Positions 1 to 5,952 of a stretch of 6,235 nucleotides of DNA are shown piece by piece; positions within the stretch are counted from its first letter, which is position 1, and every line of letters begins with the position of its first letter. The position numbers were made by a program, and so were the translations under genes. Origin of the DNA: an uncultured Collinsella sp. (lineage in GTDB: Bacteria > Actinomycetota > Coriobacteriia > Coriobacteriales > Coriobacteriaceae); the NCBI GenBank assembly GCA_900757235.1, contig CAAENB010000073.1, positions 1 through 6,235 on the forward strand, read 5' to 3'. The notes beneath the pieces were generated by a model, which worked only from the letters and a program-made list of their open reading frames with translations, made no database searches and was not told the DNA's origin.

Positions 1-753
1 ATCATGAAGGTGATGGACATCTACAACCGTCGCATCGCCGATCCCAACTTCCACGTGACGCCGACGACCTTCATCTTTAGCGGCAAGGCTGCCTCGAGCT
101 ACACCTTTGCCAAGGAGACCATCCGCCTCATTAACTCCGTGGCCGACGTCATCAACAACGACGCCCGCGTGAACGAGGTCATGAAGGTCTGCTTCATCCC
201 CAACTTCCGCGTGAGCAACGCCCAGCTCATCTACCCCGCCGCCGAGATCTCGGAGCAGATCTCCACGGCCGGCAAGGAGGCCTCGGGCACGTCCAACATG
301 AAGCTCATGATGAACGGCGCCATTACGCTGGGCACCCTCGACGGCGCCAACATCGAGATCGCCGACCTGGCCGGCCGCGAGAACGAGGCCATCTTTGGCC
401 TGACCGCTCCCGAGGTCGAGCAGCTCTGGGCATCCAACAGCTACTTTGCGTGGGATACCCTCAACGGCGACCGCGAGCGTCTGGGCCGCGTGATGGACGA
501 GCTCAAGGACAACACCTTTGCGGGCCTTTCGGGCAACTTCGAGAGCATCTACAACGAGCTCATGAACAACAACGACCCCGACCTGGTCATGGCCGACTTC
601 CGCAGCTACGTGGATGCGTGGGAAAAGCTCACCGGCAGCTACGGCGACCAGGAGACCTGGAACCGCAAGGCCCTGATCAACACCGCCTCGAGCGGCTGGT
701 TCTCGAGCGACCGTACCATTCGCGAGTACCGCGACGAGATCTGGCACGCGTAA
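1..753 (+). CDS. glgP: Glycogen/starch phosphorylase, C-terminal third (5' end outside window)
   Basis: This gene encodes the C-terminal part of a glycogen/maltodextrin phosphorylase, a cytoplasmic PLP enzyme that releases glucose-1-phosphate from the non-reducing ends of alpha-1,4-glucans. The frame is open from base 1, so the true start lies upstream; about 250 residues of the family's usual 750-800 are visible. Counting the ATG at position 4 as residue 1, the phosphorylase block FSGKAA lies at residues 25-30, the segment FRVSNAQLIYPAAEISEQIS starts near residue 68, and the PLP-site motif EASGTSNMK ends at K100, the lysine that by family comparison forms the Schiff base with PLP. NGAITLGTLDGANIEI follows it. 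The protein ends normally at the TAA at 751-753, so there is no truncation on this side. It lies 106 bases upstream of glgC on the same strand, which fits joint control of synthesis and breakdown. The choice between glgP and malP cannot be made from this part alone; context favours glgP. Confidence 0.95.
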   Translation: MMKVMDIYNRRIADPNFHVTPTTFIFSGKAASSYTFAKETIRLINSVADVINNDARVNEVMKVCFIPNFRVSNAQLIYPAAEISEQISTAGKEASGTSNMKLMMNGAITLGTLDGANIEIADLAGRENEAIFGLTAPEVEQLWASNSYFAWDTLNGDRERLGRVMDELKDNTFAGLSGNFESIYNELMNNNDPDLVMADFRSYVDAWEKLTGSYGDQETWNRKALINTASSGWFSSDRTIREYRDEIWHA

Positions 754-788
754 AGGCGCGTGAGCTCCCTTTGCCGCACGGCATTACT

Positions 789-819
789 CGACGGGCGCGA
801 CCGAGCGCCGCGCCCGTCG
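789..819 (+). terminator. GC-rich hairpin between glgP and glgC, possible weak terminator
   Basis: An 11-bp perfect stem (CGACGGGCGCG at 789-799 pairing with CGCGCCCGTCG at 809-819) encloses a 9-base loop. The bases after it (CTATTGGGTTT) are only moderately T-rich, so termination would be partial at best. It sits 35 bases after the glgP stop and 40 bases before glgC. It may end some glgP transcripts, or protect the mRNA 3' end so that glgP and glgC levels differ. No convincing promoter is seen in the rest of the gap, so read-through into glgC is likely. The structure is seen in the sequence; its function is inferred. Confidence 0.4.
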
Positions 820-859
820 CTATTGGGTTTAGGAACATCGATGACAGAAGGAGAAATCG

Positions 860-2008
860 ATGAGTAAGAAAGAATGCATCGCGATGCTCCTCGCAGGAGG
901 ACAGGGCAGCCGATTGGGGGCACTCACCCAAAAGATCGCAAAGCCGGCGGTTAGCTTTGGTGGCAAGTTCCGCATTATCGACTTTTCGCTCTCTAACTGC
1001 TCCAACTCGGGCATCGACACGGTGGGCGTTCTGACGCAGTATCGTCCCTACCTGCTGCATGCCTACGTGGGCTCTGGCGAGGCGTGGGATCTGGACAGCC
1101 GCGACGGCGGCGTGTCGATCCTGCCGCCGTACGAGACGCAGACCGGCGGCGCTTGGTATGCGGGCACGGCCGACGCCATTACGCAGAACCTCGACTACAT
1201 CAAAGCCAACGACCCCAAGTACGTCCTGATTCTTTCGGGCGATCACCTGTATCGCATGGACTACCGCAAGATGCTCAAGACGCACATTGAGAACAATGCC
1301 GACCTCACGGTGAGCGTTATGCCCGTGCCGTGGGAGGAGGCCAGCCGCTTTGGCATCCTGACCACCGACCCCGAGGACGGCCGCATCACCAAGTTTACCG
1401 AGAAGCCCGAGAAGCCCGATTCGAACCTCGCGTCCATGGGCATCTACATCTTCTCGGCCGACGTGCTGATCGAGGCGCTCGAGGAGGACGCTCTGGACCA
1501 GCGCTCGAGCCACGACTTTGGCAAGGACATCATCCCCAAGCTGCTCGGCGAGAACAAGCGCCTGTACAGCTACGAGTTCCACGGCTTTTGGAAGGACGTC
1601 GGCACCATCGCCAGTTTCCATGAGACCTCGATGGACCTGCTGGGCATCAACCCCGAGTTCGATCTGTTTGACAAGAACTTCCCCATCATGTCCAACATCA
1701 CCACGCGTCCGCCGCACTACATTGGTCCGGACGGCCGCCTGGACGACTGCCTGGTCTCCAACGGCTGCAAGATCTACGGCACCGCTCGCCACTCGATCCT
1801 TTCGACCGATGTCATCATCGAGGAGCGCGCCGTGGTCGAGGACTCCGTGCTGCTGCCGGGTGCGCACGTTAAGAGCGGCGCGCACATCTGCCGCGCTATT
1901 TTGGGCGAGAACTCCACGGTCGAAGAGGGCGTGAAGCTCGGCTCTGTCGATACCACCAAGGATACGGCCGTCGTTGGAAATGACGTCGTTATCGGGAAGG
2001 GGGAATGA
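860..2008 (+). CDS. glgC: Glucose-1-phosphate adenylyltransferase, catalytic subunit
   Basis: GlgC (ADP-glucose pyrophosphorylase) makes ADP-glucose and pyrophosphate from ATP and glucose-1-phosphate, the committed and usually regulated step of bacterial glycogen synthesis in the cytoplasm. The ATG is set by a strong Shine-Dalgarno AGAAGGAG at 846-853, six bases upstream. At 382 residues it is close to the Firmicutes-type enzymes (about 380-390) and shorter than E. coli GlgC (431). All key motifs are present: the nucleotide-binding loop LAGGQGSRLG (11-20), AKPA (27-30), FRIIDF (37-42), WYAGTADA (99-106), SGDHLYRMDY (126-135) with the catalytic Asp128, and FTEKP (179-183) with the sugar-phosphate-binding Lys182. 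The N-terminal Rossmann-like nucleotidyltransferase domain is followed, from about residue 280, by a left-handed beta-helix domain with hexapeptide-type repeats. glgD starts four bases after its stop, so the two proteins are probably made together and may form a mixed oligomer. Confidence 0.97.
   Translation: MSKKECIAMLLAGGQGSRLGALTQKIAKPAVSFGGKFRIIDFSLSNCSNSGIDTVGVLTQYRPYLLHAYVGSGEAWDLDSRDGGVSILPPYETQTGGAWYAGTADAITQNLDYIKANDPKYVLILSGDHLYRMDYRKMLKTHIENNADLTVSVMPVPWEEASRFGILTTDPEDGRITKFTEKPEKPDSNLASMGIYIFSADVLIEALEEDALDQRSSHDFGKDIIPKLLGENKRLYSYEFHGFWKDVGTIASFHETSMDLLGINPEFDLFDKNFPIMSNITTRPPHYIGPDGRLDDCLVSNGCKIYGTARHSILSTDVIIEERAVVEDSVLLPGAHVKSGAHICRAILGENSTVEEGVKLGSVDTTKDTAVVGNDVVIGKGE
1997..2005 (+). 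promoter_or_regulatory. Ribosome binding site that fixes the glgD start
   Basis: AAGGGGGAA lies inside the last codons of glgC, seven bases before the ATG at 2013. It supports this start over the in-frame ATG at 1974, which would overlap glgC by 35 bases and add 13 residues (MEMTSLSGRGNDP) not expected in this family. The overlap of the site with the end of glgC suggests translational coupling. Confidence 0.75.
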
Positions 2009-2012
2009 TCCG

Positions 2013-3140
2013 ATGATCAATCGCAAGGCCATCGGTTATATCACCGCTAACTACTCTTCGTCCTACGGCAGTGTCCTGCTCAAGGACCGCCCCATCGCGT
2101 CCGTTCCGTTTTTGGGCCGCTACCGCCTGATCGACTTCCCGCTGTCCAACATGATGAATGCCGGCATCAAGACCGTCGGTGTCGTCATGCCGGGCAACTA
2201 CCGCTCGCTGATCGACCACGTCGGTTCGGGCAAGGACTGGGGCCTGGACCGCAAGAAGGGCGGCCTGTTCATGGTGCCCGGCAACGCGTATGGCACCACC
2301 AAGGGCGGCATGCGCTTCCTGCTGCGCGACATCATCTCCAACAAGACGCTGTTCCAGCGCTCGGAGAAGCCCTATGTCGTGATGATGGGCACCAACATCA
2401 TCTTTAACATGGACCTCAACACCATCATCGAGGCGCACGAGAACTCCGGTGCCCAGATGACCGTGGTGTACTGCAAGGCCACGCGCAACGTCGATGACGA
2501 GACCAAGCTCGAGATTAACGAGAACGGTCGCCTGACGGGCGTGAGCGCCGGCGTCGTGTACGGCGACAACGCCTCTATGGACTGCTGCATCGTCAACCGC
2601 GAGACGCTGCTCGAGATCATCGACCACTACCAGGCCGCCGACTATCTGGACCTGCTCGAGGCACTCCAGGGCGACTTTGGCAACATCGACGTGTGCAGCT
2701 ACGAGTACAAGGGCGAGGTCGTGGGCGTGTTTAGCGAGAAGTCGCTGTATCGCCGCAGCATGGACCTGCTCGACCAGACAGTAGCCGACCAGCTCTTCGA
2801 TCCCGAGCGCCCGATTCTGACCAAGGCCCACGACGTGCCGCCTTCGCGCTATGCGACCGGCAGCCACGCCTGCAACTCGATCATCTCGGCCGGCTGCATC
2901 ATCAAGGGCACCGTGCGCAACTCGATCCTGTCGCGCGGCGTCGTGGTCGAGGAGGGCGCATCGGTGACCAACTCGATCATCAACCAGAGCTGCATCATCA
3001 AGAGCGGCGCACGCGTTGAGAACGCCATTCTGGACAAGAACAACGTGGTCCCCACCAACACCGAGCTTCGCGGTACGCCCGAGAACATCCTGGTGCTGGG
3101 CAAGGCTCCGTTAACTTCCGACACCACCATCGTACGTTAA
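2013..3140 (+). CDS. glgD: GlgD: non-catalytic ADP-glucose pyrophosphorylase homologue
   Basis: GlgD is a paralogue of GlgC that, in Gram-positive bacteria with both genes, joins GlgC in a hetero-oligomer and modulates its activity. From the ATG at 2013 it has 375 residues, normal for the family. The fold markers are kept and align with GlgC at the same numbering: GRYRLIDFPLSN (35-46) matches GlgC GKFRIIDFSLSN, and HVGSGKDWGLDRKKGGLF follows. The catalytic features are lost. The GGQGSRLG loop is replaced by ITANYSSSYG (10-19), the GTADA block is absent, the catalytic Asp128 of GlgC is Asn128 (GTNIIFNMDL), and no EKP motif is found after KLEI. The C-terminal part from about residue 280 is a beta-helix with isoleucine-rich hexapeptide repeats such as NSIISAGCIIKG and NSIINQSCIIKSG. 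I infer a cytoplasmic regulatory subunit without its own activity. It follows glgC by four bases. Confidence 0.93.
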   Translation: MINRKAIGYITANYSSSYGSVLLKDRPIASVPFLGRYRLIDFPLSNMMNAGIKTVGVVMPGNYRSLIDHVGSGKDWGLDRKKGGLFMVPGNAYGTTKGGMRFLLRDIISNKTLFQRSEKPYVVMMGTNIIFNMDLNTIIEAHENSGAQMTVVYCKATRNVDDETKLEINENGRLTGVSAGVVYGDNASMDCCIVNRETLLEIIDHYQAADYLDLLEALQGDFGNIDVCSYEYKGEVVGVFSEKSLYRRSMDLLDQTVADQLFDPERPILTKAHDVPPSRYATGSHACNSIISAGCIIKGTVRNSILSRGVVVEEGASVTNSIINQSCIIKSGARVENAILDKNNVVPTNTELRGTPENILVLGKAPLTSDTTIVR

Positions 3141-3171
3141 CGTTGGCACCGCAACATCGCTCGTAACATGT

Positions 3172-3207
3172 AGAATAGCCGCCCGGTTTATGCCAGGCGG
3201 CTATTCT
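3172..3207. promoter_or_regulatory. 12-bp perfect inverted repeat in the glgA leader
   Basis: AGAATAGCCGCC (3172-3183) and GGCGGCTATTCT (3196-3207) form a 12-bp perfect stem with a 12-base loop that can add two more G-C pairs after one mismatch. It fills much of the 90-base glgD-glgA gap and ends 23 bases before the glgA ATG. No T-run follows it, so it is not a good intrinsic terminator, although its outer A/T and inner G/C layout resembles a bidirectional one. TAGAAT at 3171-3176, at the left edge, resembles a -10 box. The nearest -35-like TTGGCA (3143-3148) is 22 bases away, which is too far, so a promoter here is only a weak possibility. It could be an attenuator, an mRNA processing or stability hairpin, or an operator. 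Confidence 0.5.
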
Positions 3208-3220
3208 CGAATTGCAACAT

Positions 3221-3226
3221 GGGAGA
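3221..3226 (+). promoter_or_regulatory. Ribosome binding site that decides the glgA start
   Basis: GGGAGA lies four bases before the ATG at 3231. An in-frame ATG at 3219 exists but has no Shine-Dalgarno in the AATTGCAAC before it, and its own G is the first base of this site. The start at 3231 (MADSSKKMQIVF) is therefore preferred and removes only four residues. Confidence 0.7.
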
Positions 3227-3230
3227 CAAT

Positions 3231-5546
3231 ATGGCTGATTCCAGCAAAAAGATGCAGATCGTGTTTGCCTCGGCCGAGTGCGCACCGTTTGTGAAGACCG
3301 GTGGCCTGGGCGACGTGGCGGGCTCGCTGCCCGCGGCGCTCGTGCGCGCCGGCGCCGAAGTTGTCGTGATGGTGCCCAAATACGCCACCATCAAGGATGA
3401 GTACAAGGCGCAGATGGAGCACTTTGCCGACTTTTACGTGAGCCTGGGCTGGCGCAACGAGTACTGCGGTCTCGAGAAGCTCGAGCACGACGGCGTCACC
3501 TATATGTTCATCGACAACGAGCGCTACTTTGCGCGCGACTATCCGTACGGCTTCTTTGATGACGGTGAGCGCTTCGCGTTTTTCTCCAAGGCCATCACCG
3601 AGAGTCTGCAGCACCTGCCGGCCGGTTTTGAGTGTGACATCCTGCACTGCAATGACTGGCAGACGGCACTGGCGCCCGTGTTCTTGCGCGAGTTCTACCA
3701 GGGCCTGCCGCTGTACGACCGCGTCAAGACCGTATTTTCGATCCACAACGTGGCGTTCCAAGGCCAGTTTAGCGACACCGTGATGGAGGACATCCTGGGC
3801 GTGGCGCACATTCCGGCGGCCGCCTCGCAGCTGCGTTGCGACGCCTGCAGCATCAACTACATGCTGGGTGCCCTGCGCTATGCCGATGCCATCACCACGG
3901 TGAGCCCCACCTATGCCAACGAGATCCAGACGCCCGAGTTTGGCGAGGGCCTGGATGGCGTGCTGCGCGAGCGTTCGTACGCGCTGCAGGGCATCCTTAA
4001 TGGCATTGATGTGGCAGGCTTTGACCCGGCGACCGACAAGCGCATTGCCGCCAACTACACGGTTGAAGACCGCTCCGGTAAGGCCGTGTGCAAGGCCAAG
4101 CTGCAGGAGGAGCTGGGGCTCGAGGTTCGCGACGACCGCCCGCTTATGGTGATGGTCACGCGCCTGACGCGCCAAAAGGGCATGGACCTGGTCATGTACG
4201 CGCTCGACCGCATCCTGGCCGGCGGCGTTCAGGTGGCCGTGCTGGGCACTGGCGACCGCGACTACGAAGACGGCCTGCGCTACTTCCAGGACAAGTACCC
4301 CGGCACCATGGCCGCGCGTATCGAGTTTGACCCTGCGCTGTCGCAGCGCATGTATGCCGCCGCCGATATGTTCCTGATGCCGTCGAAGTTTGAGCCCTGC
4401 GGTCTGTCGCAGATCATCGCCATGCGCTATGGCACCCTGCCCATCGTACGCGAAACCGGCGGCCTGAAGGACACCGTGCAGCCGTACAACGAGTTTACCG
4501 GCGAGGGCACGGGCTTCTCGTTTAGCAACTTTAACGGCGACGAGATGGGCGACGCTGTGTTCCGCGCTGCGCGCCTGTTCTGGGACAACCGCGATGCCTG
4601 GAACCAGCTGGTCACGCAGGCCATGAGCCAGGACTTTAGCTGGACGCGCTCGGCCGACAAGTATCTGGACCTGTACTTCTTTATGCATCCGGAGATTGAG
4701 AGGCCTGTGGCTGTTGTCGACGAGCCTGTGGTTGTGGCTGAGAAAGTTGAGGCCGAGCCCGAGGTTGTGGCCGAGCCCGAGCCCAAGGCCGAGTCGGTTG
4801 TTGAGGCGCCCGCTGCTGCTGAGGAGCCCAAGGCTGAGGAGAAGCCGGCTGCGAAGCCTGCGGCAAAGAAGACCACGACTCGTAAGACGACGACTAAAAA
4901 GGCCACGACAACGAAGGCCGCTGCGAGCAAGACCACCGCTGCCAAGGCAACTACCGCCAAGGCAACGACCACGCGCAAGCGCACCACCGCAGCTGCCAAG
5001 AAGGCCGCCGAGGCCGAGGTCGTTCCCGAGGTAAAGGCCGAGACCGCTGCAGCCGAGGTTAAGCCCGCGGCAAAGGCTCCGGCCAAGACCGCCGCCAAGA
5101 AGACGACCGCGTCCAAGAGCACAACCAAGACCCCTGCCACCAAGAAAGCTACAGCTACCAAGGCCACTGCAACGAAGGCTGCCGCAAAGCCGGCCGCCAA
5201 GGTCGAGGAGACGCCTGCCGAGTCCAAGGCGGAGGCAACCGTCGAGGCCAAGCCTGCCGCCAAGACCACCTCGCGCAAGCGCACGACGACAGCCAAGAAG
5301 ACCATGGCAAAGACCGCAACTCCCAAAGCAGAGACTAAGCCCGCTGCTGCCAAAGAGGAGCCCAAGGCCGAGGTAAAGGCCAAGCTGACGCCGAAGGCCG
5401 CTGAGGTCAAGACCGCTCCGAAGGCCACGGCAAAGGCCGAGCTCGCCAAGGAGGCCCCGGTCTCCCCCGCCGCTCCCACTGAGGAAAAGGCTCCTACCAA
5501 GAAGACCTCCGTCCGCAAAGCAACGGCCGCCCGCAAGCGCCGCTAA
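3231..5546 (+). CDS. glgA: Glycogen synthase (GT5) with a ~280-residue Lys/Ala/Thr-rich C-terminal tail
   Basis: GlgA transfers glucose from ADP-glucose to the non-reducing end of a growing alpha-1,4-glucan. The protein has 771 residues, against about 480-490 for typical bacterial GlgA. Residues 1 to about 490 are a full GT-B synthase: KTGGLGDV (22-29, the N-terminal substrate loop), HCNDWQTAL (139-147), IHNVAFQG (171-178), TRLTRQKG (310-317, with R311 and K316 matching the conserved active-site Arg and Lys), and KFEPCGLSQ with the conserved Glu388, followed by TGGLKDTV. The core ends at about KYLDLYFFMHPE. Residues 491-771 continue without a break as low-complexity sequence in alternating acidic and basic blocks, ending in ARKRR. 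The tail has no Gly, His, Cys or aromatic residue that I can find, so it is probably disordered. It resembles histone H1-like or HU-tail sequences of high-GC bacteria. It is the last gene before the terminator at 5579. The enzyme assignment is sure; the role of the tail is unknown. Confidence 0.96.
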   Translation: MADSSKKMQIVFASAECAPFVKTGGLGDVAGSLPAALVRAGAEVVVMVPKYATIKDEYKAQMEHFADFYVSLGWRNEYCGLEKLEHDGVTYMFIDNERYFARDYPYGFFDDGERFAFFSKAITESLQHLPAGFECDILHCNDWQTALAPVFLREFYQGLPLYDRVKTVFSIHNVAFQGQFSDTVMEDILGVAHIPAAASQLRCDACSINYMLGALRYADAITTVSPTYANEIQTPEFGEGLDGVLRERSYALQGILNGIDVAGFDPATDKRIAANYTVEDRSGKAVCKAKLQEELGLEVRDDRPLMVMVTRLTRQKGMDLVMYALDRILAGGVQVAVLGTGDRDYEDGLRYFQDKYPGTMAARIEFDPALSQRMYAAADMFLMPSKFEPCGLSQIIAMRYGTLPIVRETGGLKDTVQPYNEFTGEGTGFSFSNFNGDEMGDAVFRAARLFWDNRDAWNQLVTQAMSQDFSWTRSADKYLDLYFFMHPEIERPVAVVDEPVVVAEKVEAEPEVVAEPEPKAESVVEAPAAAEEPKAEEKPAAKPAAKKTTTRKTTTKKATTTKAAASKTTAAKATTAKATTTRKRTTAAAKKAAEAEVVPEVKAETAAAEVKPAAKAPAKTAAKKTTASKSTTKTPATKKATATKATATKAAAKPAAKVEETPAESKAEATVEAKPAAKTTSRKRTTTAKKTMAKTATPKAETKPAAAKEEPKAEVKAKLTPKAAEVKTAPKATAKAELAKEAPVSPAAPTEEKAPTKKTSVRKATAARKRR
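4701..5543 (+). other. Histone H1-like polyampholyte tail of GlgA (residues 491-771)
   Basis: This region codes for a low-complexity extension. Residues 488-537 are acidic (many E with P, V and A). Residues 538-593 are basic, with PAAKPAAKKTTTRK and ending near RKRTTAAAKKA. Residues 594-610 are acidic, 611-657 basic (KKATATKATATKAAAKPAAK), 658-673 acidic, 674-703 basic (RKRTTTAKKTMAK), 704-753 mixed, and 754-771 basic. RKR clusters start at residues 582, 682 and 768; the first two are exactly 300 bases apart and lie in similar contexts (TTTRKRTTAAAKK and TTSRKRTTTAKK). Acidic residues are almost all Glu (one Asp, D497). The only ATG within the tail is M692 at 5304, so most of it cannot be a separate gene. 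By analogy with H1-like tails it could bind nucleic acid or another polyanion, or drive clustering; this is inference. Confidence 0.85.
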
Positions 5547-5578
5547 TCCTGACGATTAAAACTTAATCCTCAACGCAA

Positions 5579-5610
5579 AAGAGGGCGCCCCAAGCAGGCG
5601 CCCTCTTCTT
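5579..5610 (+). terminator. Intrinsic terminator after glgA
   Basis: An 11-bp perfect stem, AAGAGGGCGCC (5579-5589) with GGCGCCCTCTT (5597-5607), has a 7-base loop and is followed by CTTGGTTG, with the T-rich CTCTTCTT at its end. A-rich sequence precedes it (GCAAAA), so it may work in both directions. It lies 32 bases after the glgA stop and closes the glg transcription unit, which makes independent transcription of the downstream gene likely. Confidence 0.88.
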
Positions 5611-5636
5611 GGTTGACCCTCGCATTAAAAAGAGGG

Positions 5637-5770
5637 CCGGTTTACTACGACAAAATGGCTCCGGCCGACCACGGCGAGTAATCTACAAAAGTGGTAACGC
5701 TTCTACCTGCGGTTTTAATATCACCAAAATGACTATGGTTGAGATTATTCAATTTATCGTAGTAAACCGG
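5637..5770. repeat. Element bounded by a 14-bp perfect inverted repeat
   Basis: CCGGTTTACTACGA (5637-5650) is the exact reverse complement of TCGTAGTAAACCGG (5757-5770). Pairing continues inward after a one-base mismatch with AAA/TTT (5652-5654 with 5753-5755) and then TG/CA (5656-5657 with 5750-5751). The arms enclose about 106 bases that contain small internal hairpins such as GCCGACCACGGC (5664-5675). No target-site duplication is evident at the edges. It could be the stem of a structured RNA, a short non-autonomous mobile element with terminal inverted repeats, or a dispersed genomic repeat. No protein is encoded in it. Confidence 0.55.
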
Positions 5771-5885
5771 GGTACTTCTGGTTGGCTACAAATAGTATCG
5801 GTAAGTACGTTTTCGAATGCCGCGATAATTTGGATGGTAAAACGATTTTCTAGGACAACCGTTCGCCGATAATGAGCGGCTGTAG

Positions 5886-5914
5886 TTTATACAACTAAAG
5901 TGCAACGATATACT
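5886..5914 (+). promoter_or_regulatory. Candidate sigma-70-type promoter for the GH13-like gene
   Basis: TTTATA (5886-5891) and TATACT (5909-5914) are separated by 17 bases and match the -35 and -10 consensus at 4 and 5 of 6 positions. Transcription would start near 5921 and give a leader of about 55 bases. The position fits a gene that must be transcribed separately after the terminator at 5579-5610. It is called from consensus matching only, in AT-rich DNA where chance matches are common. Confidence 0.35.
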
Positions 5915-5920
5915 TAAGTA
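5911..5920. promoter_or_regulatory. Palindrome TACTTAAGTA overlapping the candidate -10 box
   Basis: This is a perfect 10-bp palindrome whose first four bases are the last four of the candidate -10 hexamer. It could be a repressor operator, but its short length and AT content make chance occurrence possible. Confidence 0.2.
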
Positions 5921-5934
5921 CTGTGCGTTAAGCC

Positions 5935-5952
5935 CATGGCCCGCTGGCCATG
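5935..5952. promoter_or_regulatory. Inverted repeat CATGGCC-CGCT-GGCCATG in the GH13-like leader
   Basis: Two perfect 7-base arms (5935-5941 and 5946-5952) flank a 4-base loop. It lies 23 bases before the ATG at 5976 and just after the candidate promoter. It could be an operator, since sugar-responsive repressors bind near-palindromes of this size, or a small hairpin in the mRNA leader. No regulator is encoded in the window to match it with. Confidence 0.35.

Noticed and set aside
677..2032. Long minus-strand open frame (451 codons) across glgC
   Set aside because: It mirrors a GC-rich gene with strong third-position bias. The plus strand has a complete motif-bearing GlgC, and the antisense product is low-quality Val/Arg/His-rich sequence with no recognisable motif.
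1989..2867. Minus-strand open frame across glgD
   Set aside because: Shadow of glgD for the same compositional reason; no family motif and no convincing start.
3201..4688. Minus-strand open frame (495 codons) across the glgA core
   Set aside because: Shadow of the confident GlgA core on the plus strand. It ends close to where the core ends only because codon bias changes there.
4683..4720. Possibility that the tail results from a frameshift or assembly join
   Set aside because: No stop, repeat junction or composition break in the raw frame at the boundary. The tail ends in its own stop 32 bases before a proper terminator, as expected for an intact gene end.
4696..5034. Plus-strand Arg/Leu/Pro-rich overlapping frame inside the tail
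   Set aside because: Frame-shifted reading of low-complexity GC-rich repeats; no ribosome binding site.
4427..5536. Minus-strand open frame rich in Ala and Val across the tail, looking membrane-like
   Set aside because: The reverse complement of Lys/Ala/Thr/Glu codons automatically gives Leu/Phe, Ala/Gly/Ser and Val-rich sequence without stops. The plus frame is continuous with GlgA and the membrane-like look is an artefact.
5609..5872. Possible 87-codon gene in the intergenic region
   Set aside because: It would start with TTG inside the terminator, has no Shine-Dalgarno, runs through both inverted-repeat arms, lacks the codon bias of the neighbouring genes and has no recognisable domain.
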